The notes: a model not told the origin generated them from the sequence alone. 64,000 nucleotides of DNA from Methyloprofundus sp. (GCA_016592635.1 AP023240.1:744001-808000); one strand, 5' to 3'. Shown: positions 18,837 to 28,121, counted from the stretch's first letter. A program made the numbers and translations.

Positions 18837-18935
18837 ATGAACGTTAAAACAAAAAATATTCTGACTGCTATTGCACTGACAGTCGTTGCGATTTCAATTT
18901 ATGTTTTTGCTGTAATACGAGTTACCTCTGAGTGA
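18837..18935 (+). CDS. Small single-span membrane protein between coxA and ctaG
   Basis: A 32-residue peptide: a short basic start (MNVKTKN), one hydrophobic helix (ILTAIALTVVAISIYVFAVI) and RVTSE. A good ribosome site (GGAGAG) precedes the ATG, and the stop overlaps the GTG of ctaG (GTGA), so translation is coupled. Position and build match the short 'cytochrome oxidase small assembly protein' found between coxA and ctaG in other proteobacteria. A role in CuB delivery is inference from location. Confidence 0.75.
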   Translation: MNVKTKNILTAIALTVVAISIYVFAVIRVTSE

Positions 18936-19468
18936 GTGCTGATAATTTAGAACAGAAGAATAAAAAAACGGTACGAGCCCTACTTTTATTGGTGCTTGTT
19001 ATGTTTTTGTTTGCAGTGGCTTTAATTCCTTTGTACGATATTTTGTGCGAAATTACGGGAATAAATGGTAAAACCAAGCAAAGTTCTGCTGATCTAAATT
19101 ACACGGTTGATTTAGAACGTAATATAACAGTTGAATTTATTACTTCAACGAGTGCGGGTACTGGCTTAGAGTTTAAAGCTTTAAGCTATGAGATAAAAAT
19201 GCATCCTGGTGAAGTCATAACAATGAGTTATCGTATTACAAATAAAACAAATAAACGCATGTCAGCTAGGGCGAATTCTAGTATTACGCCTGGACCTGCA
19301 GCAGGATATGTTAAAAATACCGAATGTTTTTGTTTTGCTGAGCAGGTTTTTGCAGCGGGAGAAACTAAGCACCTAGAAGTGCAATTAGTTGTTAATCCTG
19401 CACTACCTGAAAGCTACAAGCGACTAACATTTGGACTTACATTTTTTGATATTACTAAAAATAAATAG
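18932..19468 (+). CDS. ctaG: Cytochrome c oxidase assembly protein CtaG/Cox11
   Basis: Membrane-anchored copper chaperone that loads CuB of subunit I. 178 residues; one N-terminal helix (LLLLVLVMFLFAVALIPLYDILCEITG) and a periplasmic immunoglobulin-like domain with the copper motif ECFCFAEQ. The start is GTG at 18932, overlapping the small upstream gene by four bases. It precedes coxC. Confidence 0.95.
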   Translation: MSADNLEQKNKKTVRALLLLVLVMFLFAVALIPLYDILCEITGINGKTKQSSADLNYTVDLERNITVEFITSTSAGTGLEFKALSYEIKMHPGEVITMSYRITNKTNKRMSARANSSITPGPAAGYVKNTECFCFAEQVFAAGETKHLEVQLVVNPALPESYKRLTFGLTFFDITKNK

Positions 19469-19474
19469 GGGATA

Positions 19475-20344
19475 ATGATGTCTACACAAGGCGCATATTA
19501 CATTCCACATAAAGCGACATGGCCGATTGCGGCAACGCTTGGCTTGGTAACCTCATTGGCAGGTTTTGCAAATTACCTAAATGGTAATGCGGCAGGCTCT
19601 ACCTTTATGTTGCTTGGGCTTGGAATTTTTATATTAATGCTGTCTGGTTGGTTTACCATGCAGGCAAATGAGAGTGAATCAGGTACATATAATCATGGGG
19701 TCGGCATTTCTTACCGCATGGGCATGATGTGGTTCATTTTTTCTGAAATTATGTTTTTTGCAGTATTTTTCGGTACTCTCTGGTACACACGTAACTTATC
19801 AGTAGATTGGTTGGCTGGTATTGGTGACGGGCCAGGTCGTTCTACAGCAATGTTATGGCCTTCATTTGAGTCAGTATGGCCAACAAATGGACCAGGTGAC
19901 ATTGGTGGTGAATTTGAACCGATGGGGGCATTTGGTTTGCCTTTAATAAATACATTAATTCTACTAACAAGTGGCGTTACTTGTACTTGGGCGCATCATG
20001 GCTTGTTAGCAAAAAATCGACCACAACTGATTAAAGGTTTGGCTGCAACGGTTATTTTAGGTTTCTTGTTTGTTGGTTTGCAAGCCATTGAGTATATGGA
20101 AGCGTATCATGAAATGGGGTTGACTTTAGGTTCTGGTATCTATGGTTCAACTTTTTTTATGTTAACTGGTTTTCATGGTTTTCATGTTTGTGTTGGAGCT
20201 ATCATATTATCAGTTGTTTTATTCCGTAGCTGGAAAGGTCATTTCACGCCAGAAAATCACTTCGTTTTTGAAGCGGGCGCGTGGTATTGGCACTTTGTTG
20301 ATGTGGTATGGTTAGGTTTGTTTATCTTTGTATATTTGATGTAA
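19475..20344 (+). CDS. coxC: Cytochrome c oxidase subunit III
   Basis: A 289-residue integral membrane subunit that stabilises the oxidase core. Seven hydrophobic segments; typical stretches YRMGMMWFIFSEIMFFAVFFG, TCTWAHHGLLAKNR and STFFMLTGFHGFHVCVGA, ending in AGAWYWHFVDVVWLGLFIFVY. Last gene of the coxBA-ctaG-coxC operon; a strong terminator follows. Confidence 0.97.
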   Translation: MMSTQGAYYIPHKATWPIAATLGLVTSLAGFANYLNGNAAGSTFMLLGLGIFILMLSGWFTMQANESESGTYNHGVGISYRMGMMWFIFSEIMFFAVFFGTLWYTRNLSVDWLAGIGDGPGRSTAMLWPSFESVWPTNGPGDIGGEFEPMGAFGLPLINTLILLTSGVTCTWAHHGLLAKNRPQLIKGLAATVILGFLFVGLQAIEYMEAYHEMGLTLGSGIYGSTFFMLTGFHGFHVCVGAIILSVVLFRSWKGHFTPENHFVFEAGAWYWHFVDVVWLGLFIFVYLM

Positions 20345-20364
20345 ACAAATTAGCTTTTGTGAAG

Positions 20365-20399
20365 AAAAGCACTGCCTTGCTAGGCAGTGCTTTTTTTTT
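20365..20399 (+). terminator. Rho-independent terminator of the cox operon
   Basis: Perfect stem AAAAGCACTGCC / GGCAGTGCTTTT with a TTGCTA loop and nine T. The stretch from here to 20564 has no gene that I can see. Confidence 0.92.
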
Positions 20400-20564
20400 G
20401 TCTGCATGAAAAAGTTGTAATTGTTGTGAAAAATTAATTCAACGATGCGTAGATACAGGGTTGCTTTAGGATACAGTAATGTTTATGTGACTAATGTTTT
20501 ACTGATTGGTAAGTTAACGTAAGTGGTTTAGTAACAATGTTATACTACTGAGTTATATATAAAG

Positions 20565-20816
20565 TTATTTATTTTGTTGTTCAAGTATTTTTGCTTTTTG
20601 TAATTGCATTTGCATGCCAATACCTGTTGGTTGGATTAAGCCAGTCATAAAGGCAATGGACAATAAAATAAATAAAGCGAGCGAGATACCAATACGATAA
20701 GTTAATGCCTTAACTGTTTTGGTAGAAGATTCTTTATGTTTTATAAGGTGAAATAGGGCTGTGCCAAGGCTGGCAATAATAATTAAAAAAACAAGAATAA
20801 TAAGGATTTTTAGCAT
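20565..20816 (-). CDS. DUF2909-type twin-transmembrane protein
   Basis: An 83-residue protein with two hydrophobic spans (LKILIILVFLIIIASLGTALFHLI and TYRIGISLALFILLSIAFMTGLI) and a polar link HKESSTKTVKA. Short proteins of this build, transcribed opposite to the cox genes and close to surf1, are common in gammaproteobacteria and are annotated as DUF2909. The function is unknown; the location suggests a link to oxidase assembly. Confidence 0.75.
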   Translation of the reverse strand: MLKILIILVFLIIIASLGTALFHLIKHKESSTKTVKALTYRIGISLALFILLSIAFMTGLIQPTGIGMQMQLQKAKILEQQNK

Positions 20817-21113
20817 AATGTTGCGATAGTTATAAGTAGATATAAGAATTTGTTGATTTAAATTTAAAAGGATTAAATTAGTTTTAAGTTAATTATAACG
20901 TAATAAATTGTAGGATAGGGTGGCTAAGAACTTTTAGGTGTTTTCTAAAGCTTTTGATGCTTAACGATCTTTAATTAGGCTCGGGTAGTTCCCTTAAAGG
21001 CTTTTACATACTACGTACTTTGTCTTAAGTGAGTGGTCTGCTTAAGATATGGCGGACTAATACCATAGAAACCGCTTTGGTAAATTTTTACAAGAATTAG
21101 TTGTACTCCATTA

Positions 21114-21854
21114 ATGAAACTAAGATTTTTAGGTTATCGCTGTAGAATAAAAATAGTACCGTTTATTCTGTTTATTACTTTGCTTGCTTTGTTGATTCGC
21201 TTAGGATTTTGGCAGCTTAATAGAGCAGATCTTAAGCGTGAATTCTTACAGCTTGAACAACAAAAGCAGCAAATGCAACAAGTGCCTTTGTTGCAACTAT
21301 TGGCTGCAGAGCAAGACCATAGGTATAGAAAAGTAGAGTTGCGTGGTCATTATGATAGTACTCGTCAATTTTTAATTGATAACCAGATTTATCTGGGGAA
21401 AGTAGGCTATTTTGTCATGACACCGTTTATTCTAAAGGACAAGCAAATGGTTTTGGTTAATCGGGGCTGGTTGCCAATGCAGCAAGATAGGCAGTTGCCT
21501 AATATTACTTTGCCATCGCTAGCAGCAGCAAAACAAACAATAATAGGCACTATAAATAATTTTCCTGGGGTTGGTTTAGTATTGCAAGGGGCGGATGAGC
21601 CGAGTAAAGGCTGGCCATCAGTTGTACAAATTATTAATACTCAAAAAATTAACCAAAAATTAAATCATGCTATTTTAGATTTTCAAGTACAGTTATCTCC
21701 TGAACAGGAGCATGGTTACATTAGAGATTGGCAAATTAGTACTAAAATGCCTCCCGAAAAACATCTGGCTTATGCTTTCCAGTGGTTCGCATTGGCTATG
21801 ACTTTAACTTTATTAATACTTTGGATAAGTTGTAAAAAAGAGACAAATGACTGA
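21114..21854 (+). CDS. SURF1-family cytochrome oxidase assembly protein
   Basis: A 246-residue protein with one helix at each end (FILFITLLALLIRLGFWQL and FQWFALAMTLTLLILWI) and a periplasmic domain between them. Typical SURF1 points are FWQLNRADLKRE, YRKVELRGHYD, VLVNRGWLP and the late HLAYAFQWFALA. SURF1 helps insert heme a into subunit I. It overlaps the next gene by eight bases. The 297-base gap before it contains a TCTTAAG/CTTAAGA inverted repeat at 21023-21047 but no gene. Confidence 0.93.
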   Translation: MKLRFLGYRCRIKIVPFILFITLLALLIRLGFWQLNRADLKREFLQLEQQKQQMQQVPLLQLLAAEQDHRYRKVELRGHYDSTRQFLIDNQIYLGKVGYFVMTPFILKDKQMVLVNRGWLPMQQDRQLPNITLPSLAAAKQTIIGTINNFPGVGLVLQGADEPSKGWPSVVQIINTQKINQKLNHAILDFQVQLSPEQEHGYIRDWQISTKMPPEKHLAYAFQWFALAMTLTLLILWISCKKETND

Positions 21855-22566
21855 TCAAAAAAAGAAAAACCAACGTACGATTATTATTTTAGCCTTAATG
21901 ACTATTATTCCTTTTTCGGTTGCTTGGTATTTAACCGAAGATGCAGGTTTTCGCCCTGGATCAACCAATAAAGGGGATCTTATTATTCCACTTATCACCA
22001 CCGAGAGAGCCGAGTTAAAAGGCATAGATGCATTTTCGATTAAGAATATAGATGAATTAAAAGGCCACTGGGTATTATTGAATGTTATTCCTTCTGAGCA
22101 ATGTAACCAGGTCTGTGCTAAAGCCATTCATGCGAGTAAGCAAATACGGCTGATGATTAATAAAGAATTAACCCGGGTTAGGCGTGCAGTTATTGTTATG
22201 CAAGGTGAGCAGCAAACAGATTACCTTGCTTGGAAAGAGCAAGGTGATAAGCTATTAAGCCTTGATACGAATGAATATCGAAAATTATCCAAGCCGCAAC
22301 AGGTGGAGCTGAATGGGGAGGAATCACAGGGTCAGGTAGAACAGAAAATTGTGTGGTGGGAGGGTGATTATCGTTTAATAAAAGTGACACCAGAGATTGC
22401 TTTGGCAGCAAAGATTAAACAGCTATTAGGTGCTGATATGGCTGATGGCCAGATGATTTTAATGGATCCTTTAGGTAATTTGATGATGCAATATAAATCA
22501 GGCTTTGACCCTTATGCAGTGAAGCGTGATATAAAAAAATTACTTAGAATTTCACAAATTGGATAA
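21847..22566 (+). CDS. SCO-like membrane-anchored thioredoxin-fold protein
   Basis: A 239-residue protein of the kind found between surf1 and ctaA in gammaproteobacteria. One N-terminal helix (IIILALMTIIPFSVAWYL), then a periplasmic domain with LKGHWVLLNVIPSEQCNQVC. The pair C86/C90 forms a CxxxC as in Sco copper chaperones, but the proline that normally follows is absent. The end has GQMILMDPLGNLMMQYKSG, the beta-hairpin of this fold. Copper or thiol handling for the CuA site is inferred. It is coupled to surf1 and lies six bases before the ctaA-ftsY gene. Confidence 0.7.
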   Translation: MTDQKKKNQRTIIILALMTIIPFSVAWYLTEDAGFRPGSTNKGDLIIPLITTERAELKGIDAFSIKNIDELKGHWVLLNVIPSEQCNQVCAKAIHASKQIRLMINKELTRVRRAVIVMQGEQQTDYLAWKEQGDKLLSLDTNEYRKLSKPQQVELNGEESQGQVEQKIVWWEGDYRLIKVTPEIALAAKIKQLLGADMADGQMILMDPLGNLMMQYKSGFDPYAVKRDIKKLLRISQIG

Positions 22567-22572
22567 GTCTTC

Positions 22573-24561
22573 ATGTTTAGGTTTTTTACACTTTTAGTTA
22601 CCTTTTTTGCCATTCTAAGTGCCGTTTCAGGGACTTATCAACGTGTATTGCATGTTGATGTACAAGCTTGTACTGAGCTGGCAACTTGTTTTACGCAAGC
22701 TAGTCAATTATTTGCACAGATCTCTCTGCGTGCACAAGATATTGTTTGGTTAACGCATTATTTGAGTGCCGCAGTAGTCGTGTTGTTTCTGCTGTGTATG
22801 CTGTTAACTAGCTTTTGGACAAAGGGATCTAAGCTAGCGGTAATCAGTTGGACTTTGGTATTGACTGGTTTGCTTGTTTTGCAAATTTGTTTAGCAATGC
22901 ATCAAGAGTGGCTAGGGACGACTGTTAATCATTTGGCACATTATTTAGTGAGTGCCTTAGCTATCTTTGTTGCCTTTCATATCTATTTGCGTAGTAAAAC
23001 TGCATTTATTAAGCGGACTGATGCTCAGCCGCGCTGGTTGGTTCGTTCTGCGATAGCACTATTATTTGTACAAATTGTGCTGGGGGCATGGCTAACTGCG
23101 AATAATGCAGGGCTGGTGTGTGATGGCTTTCCACGCTGTTTGAATTCTTGGTGGCCGCAGGCTAGCTATCAATATGCATTTGATTTGTTTTCGTCACTGT
23201 CATTCAGCGCCAAAGTGGCGGTGCATTGGACGCATCGTTTATTTGCGATCGTTGCTTTTGTTGTTATTGCTTTGTTAATGTTGATTGCAACAGGTAGTTC
23301 TATTAAGCAAGTTCGGTTGGCAAGTTATGTTATTGGCATTCTATTGCTATTGCAGGTTGCTGCCGGGATTGGATTAGTCAAATTAGAACTGCCTATTTGG
23401 TTAGTTGTTATTCACAGTATGACGGCCATTGTGCTAATGCTGCCATTGCTAGCCATCAGTTTTTACTTCAAATATCAAAGCTTAGAAACTAAAGACGATG
23501 AACTGTTAGTTGCAGATTCTGAGCTCAGTTTAGAAGTTGATGATGAGCTTAGTCTAGATACCTCTGCATTTGAAAGACTTGATAAAGAGCCAGCTGTTGT
23601 TACTGAAGTGGTTGAACCATTACAACCCCAGCAAGAATCATTATATTTACGTTTAAAATCACAGCTAGGCAAAACCAGATCAGGGCTAGGTACTGCTTTA
23701 TCCGCTGTTTCTTTAGGTTCGCGCAAGATTGATCGGAATTTATTAGAGGAAATTGAAACAAGCTTGTTAATGGCTGATGTGGGCATGGAGGCGACTACCG
23801 AAATTATTGCTAAGTTGCAGGATAGTGTAGAAAAGCACCAGCTGAAAGATGCAAGTGCTTTATCTGAGCTGTTAAAACAGCAATTGTTAGAGTTGTTGGA
23901 GCCAGTTAGTGAGCCATTGGTGATTCCAAAAAAAGATGGGCCTTTTGTGATTTTGGTCGTGGGGGTGAATGGTGTCGGTAAAACCACGACAATTGGTAAA
24001 TTAGCGCAACGTTTGCAACGTCAAGGACACAGTGTCATGTTGGCGGCAGGTGATACCTTCAGAGCAGCAGCGGTTGAGCAATTACAAACATGGGGTGAGC
24101 GTAATCAGATTCATGTGGTGGCACAGCATACGGGAGCTGATTCTGCTTCAGTCATTTTTGATGGTGTGCAATCGGCACAAGCAAAAGGTATTGATGTCTT
24201 AATTGCTGATACCGCTGGACGATTGCATACCAAATCTAATTTAATGGAAGAGCTGAAAAAAGTTAAACGGATTATGGGGAAGTTGGATCCAACAGCGCCA
24301 CATGAAGTGTTATTGGTTTTAGATGCTGGCACGGGCCAAAATGCGCTTTCACAAGCTGAGCATTTTAATAATACGGTGGCATTGACTGGTTTAGCATTAA
24401 CTAAGTTGGATGGTACTGCAAAAGGCGGAATTATTTTTGCTTTAGCAAAACAGCGTGGTATTCCTATTCGTTTTCTTGGTGTGGGTGAAAGTATAGATGA
24501 CTTGCAAGATTTTAATGCCGAGCAGTTTATTGATGCATTATTTATGGAAAATGAAAGCTAG
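22573..24561 (+). CDS. Fusion protein: heme A synthase-like (CtaA/COX15) domain + FtsY SRP receptor
   Basis: One uninterrupted 662-codon frame. Residues 1-300 form an eight-helix CtaA/COX15-like membrane domain: His at 62, 120/123, 221 and 281 in helices, the extracytoplasmic Cys pairs C33/C39 and C183/C189 (NNAGLVCDGFPRC) and VHWTHRLFAIVAF. Residues 304-350 are acidic, like the FtsY A domain. Residues 355-662 are a full FtsY NG domain: GVNGVGKTT (464-472), DTFRAAA (494), DTAGR (546), TKLD (610), GVGE (636). The neighbours fit both halves: surf1 and SCO-like upstream, ftsE-ftsX downstream. No Met codon lies between the last helix and the N domain, so the receptor would be made only as a fusion unless a non-ATG start is used. 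Confidence 0.9.
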   Translation: MFRFFTLLVTFFAILSAVSGTYQRVLHVDVQACTELATCFTQASQLFAQISLRAQDIVWLTHYLSAAVVVLFLLCMLLTSFWTKGSKLAVISWTLVLTGLLVLQICLAMHQEWLGTTVNHLAHYLVSALAIFVAFHIYLRSKTAFIKRTDAQPRWLVRSAIALLFVQIVLGAWLTANNAGLVCDGFPRCLNSWWPQASYQYAFDLFSSLSFSAKVAVHWTHRLFAIVAFVVIALLMLIATGSSIKQVRLASYVIGILLLLQVAAGIGLVKLELPIWLVVIHSMTAIVLMLPLLAISFYFKYQSLETKDDELLVADSELSLEVDDELSLDTSAFERLDKEPAVVTEVVEPLQPQQESLYLRLKSQLGKTRSGLGTALSAVSLGSRKIDRNLLEEIETSLLMADVGMEATTEIIAKLQDSVEKHQLKDASALSELLKQQLLELLEPVSEPLVIPKKDGPFVILVVGVNGVGKTTTIGKLAQRLQRQGHSVMLAAGDTFRAAAVEQLQTWGERNQIHVVAQHTGADSASVIFDGVQSAQAKGIDVLIADTAGRLHTKSNLMEELKKVKRIMGKLDPTAPHEVLLVLDAGTGQNALSQAEHFNNTVALTGLALTKLDGTAKGGIIFALAKQRGIPIRFLGVGESIDDLQDFNAEQFIDALFMENES

Positions 24562-24566
24562 GGTTT

Positions 24567-25220
24567 ATGCTGACTTTTGATCATGTTTCTAAGCGTTATG
24601 CTGATGCTGGTGATGCCTTAGTTGATATTAACTTGCACCTTAATAAAGGGGAAATGGCATTTTTAACTGGGCACTCAGGGGCAGGTAAAAGTACTTTGCT
24701 TAAGCTTGTCGCTCTAATAGAGCGCTGCACCAGAGGGCAGTTATTGGTGGATGGGCAAAATTTATGTCGGATGGGAGATCGTCAGATTCCCTTTTTACGA
24801 CGTAAATTAGGGCTGATTTTTCAAGATTATAAAGTGTTAGCAGATAGAACGGTATTTGATAATGTTGCATTACCACTGGTTGTTGCTGGAGTAGGGCAGT
24901 ATGAGGCTGCTCGGCGCGTGCGTGCGGCTTTAGATAAGGTTGGTTTATTAGCAAAAGAGAAGAAGTTTCCATTGTCGCTATCTGGTGGGGAACAGCAGCG
25001 TGTAGGGATTGCTAGGGCAGTGGTCAATAAACCAGCAATTATATTGGCTGATGAACCAACAGGGAACCTTGACCCGGAATTGTCTGCAGAAATTATGAAT
25101 TTATTTGCGCAGTTTCAGCAAGTAGGTGTGACTGTATTAATTGCGACACATAATATAGAGTTGATTGCTCGGCTGCGGTATAGGGTATTGCAATTAGAGC
25201 ACGGCCGGCTGATTAAGTAA
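24567..25220 (+). CDS. ftsE: Cell division ATP-binding protein FtsE
   Basis: ABC ATPase that with FtsX controls periplasmic amidases at the divisome. 217 residues; Walker A TGHSGAGKSTLL, Q-loop LIFQDYKVL (typical of FtsE), signature LSGGEQQRVGIARA, Walker B ILADEPTGNLD and the switch His in IATHN. It is five bases behind the ctaA-ftsY gene and five before ftsX, in the standard ftsY-ftsE-ftsX order. Confidence 0.97.
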   Translation: MLTFDHVSKRYADAGDALVDINLHLNKGEMAFLTGHSGAGKSTLLKLVALIERCTRGQLLVDGQNLCRMGDRQIPFLRRKLGLIFQDYKVLADRTVFDNVALPLVVAGVGQYEAARRVRAALDKVGLLAKEKKFPLSLSGGEQQRVGIARAVVNKPAIILADEPTGNLDPELSAEIMNLFAQFQQVGVTVLIATHNIELIARLRYRVLQLEHGRLIK

Positions 25221-25225
25221 TAGTT

Positions 25226-26230
25226 ATGCAGCCCAATAGAAAAAAGATCAAAAAGAAAAAATTACCACCTCAAACTAGCAGGCATAAACAAACCAAGCGT
25301 AGCGCTGAGGGTTTTGTTTTGATAGCTATAAAAATGCATTGGCATGCACTACATTCTAGCTTATTACGTTTATGGCAAACCCCTTTTAATTCAGCAATGG
25401 CGATTGCGGTTATGGCGATTGCAATTGCTTTGGCAGGTAGTTTTTATATTTTGGTCAGTAATGCCCAGCAAATAGTTGATTCACTCCAGACTGGTAAACA
25501 GGTTTCATTATTTTTACATGAACGGGTGACTGAACAACAGGCGCAGCGACTTGTACAGCGCTTACAAAAAAATGAGCAGATTGATGCGGTTACCTTAATT
25601 ACCAAACAGCAAGCCTTGGCTGAGTTTCAGCAGTATAGCGGCTTTGGTGCTGCATTAGATGCTTTGGAGACAAACCCGTTACCGAATGTGATACAGGTTT
25701 TGCCTGATAATAGTGTGGCCGAGGCTTTGCAATTGACGCAGTTGCTTGCACAATTACAGCAAGAGCGTGAAGTTGATTTTGCGCAAATGGATATGGATTG
25801 GGTGGCACGTTTGCAAGCCATCATGCAGATTAGTAGCAGTGTATTGGTGTTATTAAGTGTATTACTGGCATTGGCAGTGGTTTTTATTACTGGCAATACC
25901 ATACGTCTTGAGTTGCAAGCACGTCGTGAAGAAGTGATCGTACAAAAATTAGTAGGAGCCACTAACCGCTTTATAAGCTTGCCTTTTTTATATAGTGGCT
26001 TTTGGTTTGGGTTACTTGCGGGCTTACTTGCTTGGAGTATTATTGTTTTGATGTTGTTACTCATTAGTACTCCGGTAGAGCAGTTATCTGTACTTTATCA
26101 AAGTCATTTTCAGTTGCATTTTTTGAGTTTTACAGAATCCATGTTGTTATTTTTTGGGGCGGCAGTATTAGGTATTGTCGGTGCACAGGCTGTGGCTTAT
26201 CATCAGTTACGGCAGTTAAAACCTGAATAA
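25226..26230 (+). CDS. ftsX: Cell division protein FtsX
   Basis: Integral membrane partner of FtsE, 334 residues. A basic cytoplasmic N-terminus comes first (RKKIKKKKLPPQ), then a helix (AIAVMAIAIALAGSFYILV), a periplasmic loop of about 110 residues and three helices, the usual four-span topology. In many gammaproteobacteria rpoH follows; here hfq follows instead after 159 bases that include a small hairpin near 26318-26350. Confidence 0.93.
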   Translation: MQPNRKKIKKKKLPPQTSRHKQTKRSAEGFVLIAIKMHWHALHSSLLRLWQTPFNSAMAIAVMAIAIALAGSFYILVSNAQQIVDSLQTGKQVSLFLHERVTEQQAQRLVQRLQKNEQIDAVTLITKQQALAEFQQYSGFGAALDALETNPLPNVIQVLPDNSVAEALQLTQLLAQLQQEREVDFAQMDMDWVARLQAIMQISSSVLVLLSVLLALAVVFITGNTIRLELQARREEVIVQKLVGATNRFISLPFLYSGFWFGLLAGLLAWSIIVLMLLLISTPVEQLSVLYQSHFQLHFLSFTESMLLFFGAAVLGIVGAQAVAYHQLRQLKPE

Positions 26231-26389
26231 ACTTGTTTTTGAACTTTACGGCCTTATATCTTGTAAAGCAAGTCAATTGTCGGTAAGGTAATGGGATAGG
26301 ACATCATTGGAATAAGTATGCTTCGTACCCTGATGTATAGCCGAAGTATGGTGGTTGCTTGAATTAAAAATAATAATAGGGAGAGCAGT

Positions 26390-26623
26390 ATGTCGAAAAG
26401 TCAAAATCTGCAAGATACTTTTTTAAATACATTAAGAAAAGAGCATACGCCAGTATCGATTTTTCTGGTTAATGGTATTAAGTTGCAAGGCCGGGTGGAT
26501 TCATTCGATCAATATGTTGTTATGTTAAAAAATACCATGGTACAAATGGTTTATAAGCACGCAATTTCTACTATCGTGCCTGGTAAGCCCGTTAATATGC
26601 ATAAAGAGGATGATGTTGAGTAA
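26390..26623 (+). CDS. hfq: RNA chaperone Hfq
   Basis: A 77-residue Sm-like protein that pairs small RNAs with mRNAs. Sm1 ([19 protein letters not shown]) and Sm2 ([12 protein letters not shown]) motifs are intact, including the distal-site start [25 protein letters not shown]. The C-terminal tail is short. It is followed by hflX with 29 bases between, as in the hfq-hflX-hflKC locus elsewhere. Confidence 0.98.
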   Translation: MSKSQNLQDTFLNTLRKEHTPVSIFLVNGIKLQGRVDSFDQYVVMLKNTMVQMVYKHAISTIVPGKPVNMHKEDDVE

Positions 26624-26652
26624 TTTAATGAAGCAAAGCAGGGAGAGCGATA

Positions 26653-27918
26653 TTGTTTGACCGTCCCGAATCAGGTGAAAGAGCAGTTTTGGTACACATA
26701 AAATTATATGCAGGCCAAGAAGATTTAAATGAGTTAAAAGAATTGGCGAGTTCGGCGGGTGCTGAGGTTGTGCATGTTTTGACTGGCTCTAGAAATAACC
26801 CTGATCCAAAATATTTTATTGGTGCGGGTAAGTTGGATGAATTAAAAGCCGCTTTAGCAGAGCATGAAGCAGATCTTGTGCTGTTTAATCATGTATTGAC
26901 CCCTAGTCAAGAACGTAATTTAGAAGCGGCTTTAGAAGTACGAGTTGTAGATCGCAATGGTTTGATTTTGGATATTTTTGCCTTGCGCGCAAAAACTTAT
27001 GATGGAAAATTACAAGTTGAATTAGCACAGTTGAACCACCTTTCTTCACGTTTAACCAGAGGCTGGACGCATTTGGATAGACAGAAGGGCGGGATTGGTA
27101 TGCGTGGTACCGGAGAAACCCAGCTTGAGGATGATAGGCGGCAAGTTAGTATGCGTATCAAGCTGGTGCAAAGCCGTTTAGCAAAAGTTGTTAAACAACG
27201 CCATCAAGGACGTGCTCGACGCAAACGCTCAGCAGTGCCAAATGTATCACTAGTCGGTTATACCAATACAGGTAAATCGACACTATTTAATGTACTAACA
27301 GGGGCAGATATTTATGCTGCTAATCAGCTATTTGCTACTTTAGACCCGACTTTGAGACGTTTTGATTTGGCACCTGGGTCAGAAGTGGTATTGGCGGATA
27401 CGGTCGGATTTATTAGGCATTTACCGCATGAATTAGTCGCGGCATTTAAATCAACTTTACAAGAGGCAACTGAAGCTGATTTACTGTTGCATGTTATTGA
27501 TGCAAATGATGCAGAACGTGATGAGACCATTCAAGAAGTAAATCGAGTACTTAAAGAAATTGGTGCCGACGCTAATCAACAATTAGAAGTTTATAATAAA
27601 ATTGACCTGCTTGATGATTTTCAGCCACGCATAGATCGTGACGATCAAGGTTTACCGATACGCGTATGGATTTCTGCGCAAACCGGGGCAGGTATGGACT
27701 TGCTATTGCAGGCATTAACTGAAATTTTTTCCAATACGAAAGTGAAAAAATTATGCCACTTATTACCTAGCCAAGGTGCTGTGCGTTCAAAATTATTTGC
27801 AGTGGCAGAGATTATTGAAGAGAAATATACCGATACGGGTGGTTGGGATTTGTTGGTTGAAATTGACCAGCAACACTTAGGTATTTTGAAAGAAGTAGAT
27901 TTTGAAGAAATTATCTAA
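26653..27918 (+). CDS. hflX: Ribosome-associated GTPase HflX
   Basis: A GTPase that rescues stalled or heat-damaged ribosomes. 421 residues; N-terminal domain with SSAGAEVVHVLTGSRNNPDPKY, the glycine-rich linker KGGIGMRGTGETQLEDDRR, then the G domain: GYTNTGKST, DTVGFIRHLP, NKIDLLD. I use TTG at 26653, placed behind GGGAGAGCGA, giving FDRPESGERAVLV as in relatives. Confidence 0.95.
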   Translation: MFDRPESGERAVLVHIKLYAGQEDLNELKELASSAGAEVVHVLTGSRNNPDPKYFIGAGKLDELKAALAEHEADLVLFNHVLTPSQERNLEAALEVRVVDRNGLILDIFALRAKTYDGKLQVELAQLNHLSSRLTRGWTHLDRQKGGIGMRGTGETQLEDDRRQVSMRIKLVQSRLAKVVKQRHQGRARRKRSAVPNVSLVGYTNTGKSTLFNVLTGADIYAANQLFATLDPTLRRFDLAPGSEVVLADTVGFIRHLPHELVAAFKSTLQEATEADLLLHVIDANDAERDETIQEVNRVLKEIGADANQQLEVYNKIDLLDDFQPRIDRDDQGLPIRVWISAQTGAGMDLLLQALTEIFSNTKVKKLCHLLPSQGAVRSKLFAVAEIIEEKYTDTGGWDLLVEIDQQHLGILKEVDFEEII

Positions 27919-27986
27919 AGGATGATTGTGTAATGAGGCATTTTTTAGGATAATTACTTAGTTAGGCCATAGGTTTTTTCTATAGC

Positions 27987-28022
27987 ATATGCAAACAGTA
28001 CCAAAGGTATATGTTTGCATAT
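27987..28022. repeat. Perfect inverted repeat between hflX and hflK
   Basis: ATATGCAAACA (27987) and TGTTTGCATAT (28012), 11-base arms with a 14-base spacer. There is no T-run on either side, so it may be an operator or mRNA hairpin rather than a terminator. It lies 100 bases before hflK. Confidence 0.6.
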
Positions 28023-28121
28023 AAATAAAAGATTATTAATAATTATTTGGTAAATTTATTTTCTGCGTAATTATATAATTTGATTCATTAATATTTTGTA
28101 GTACAAGTGTGGAGTTTACGA

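Noticed and set aside
23470..23640. An independent start for ftsY inside the fusion gene
   Set aside because: No ATG and no convincing ribosome site lie between the last membrane helix and the FtsY N domain. A non-ATG start cannot be fully excluded, but I do not call one.
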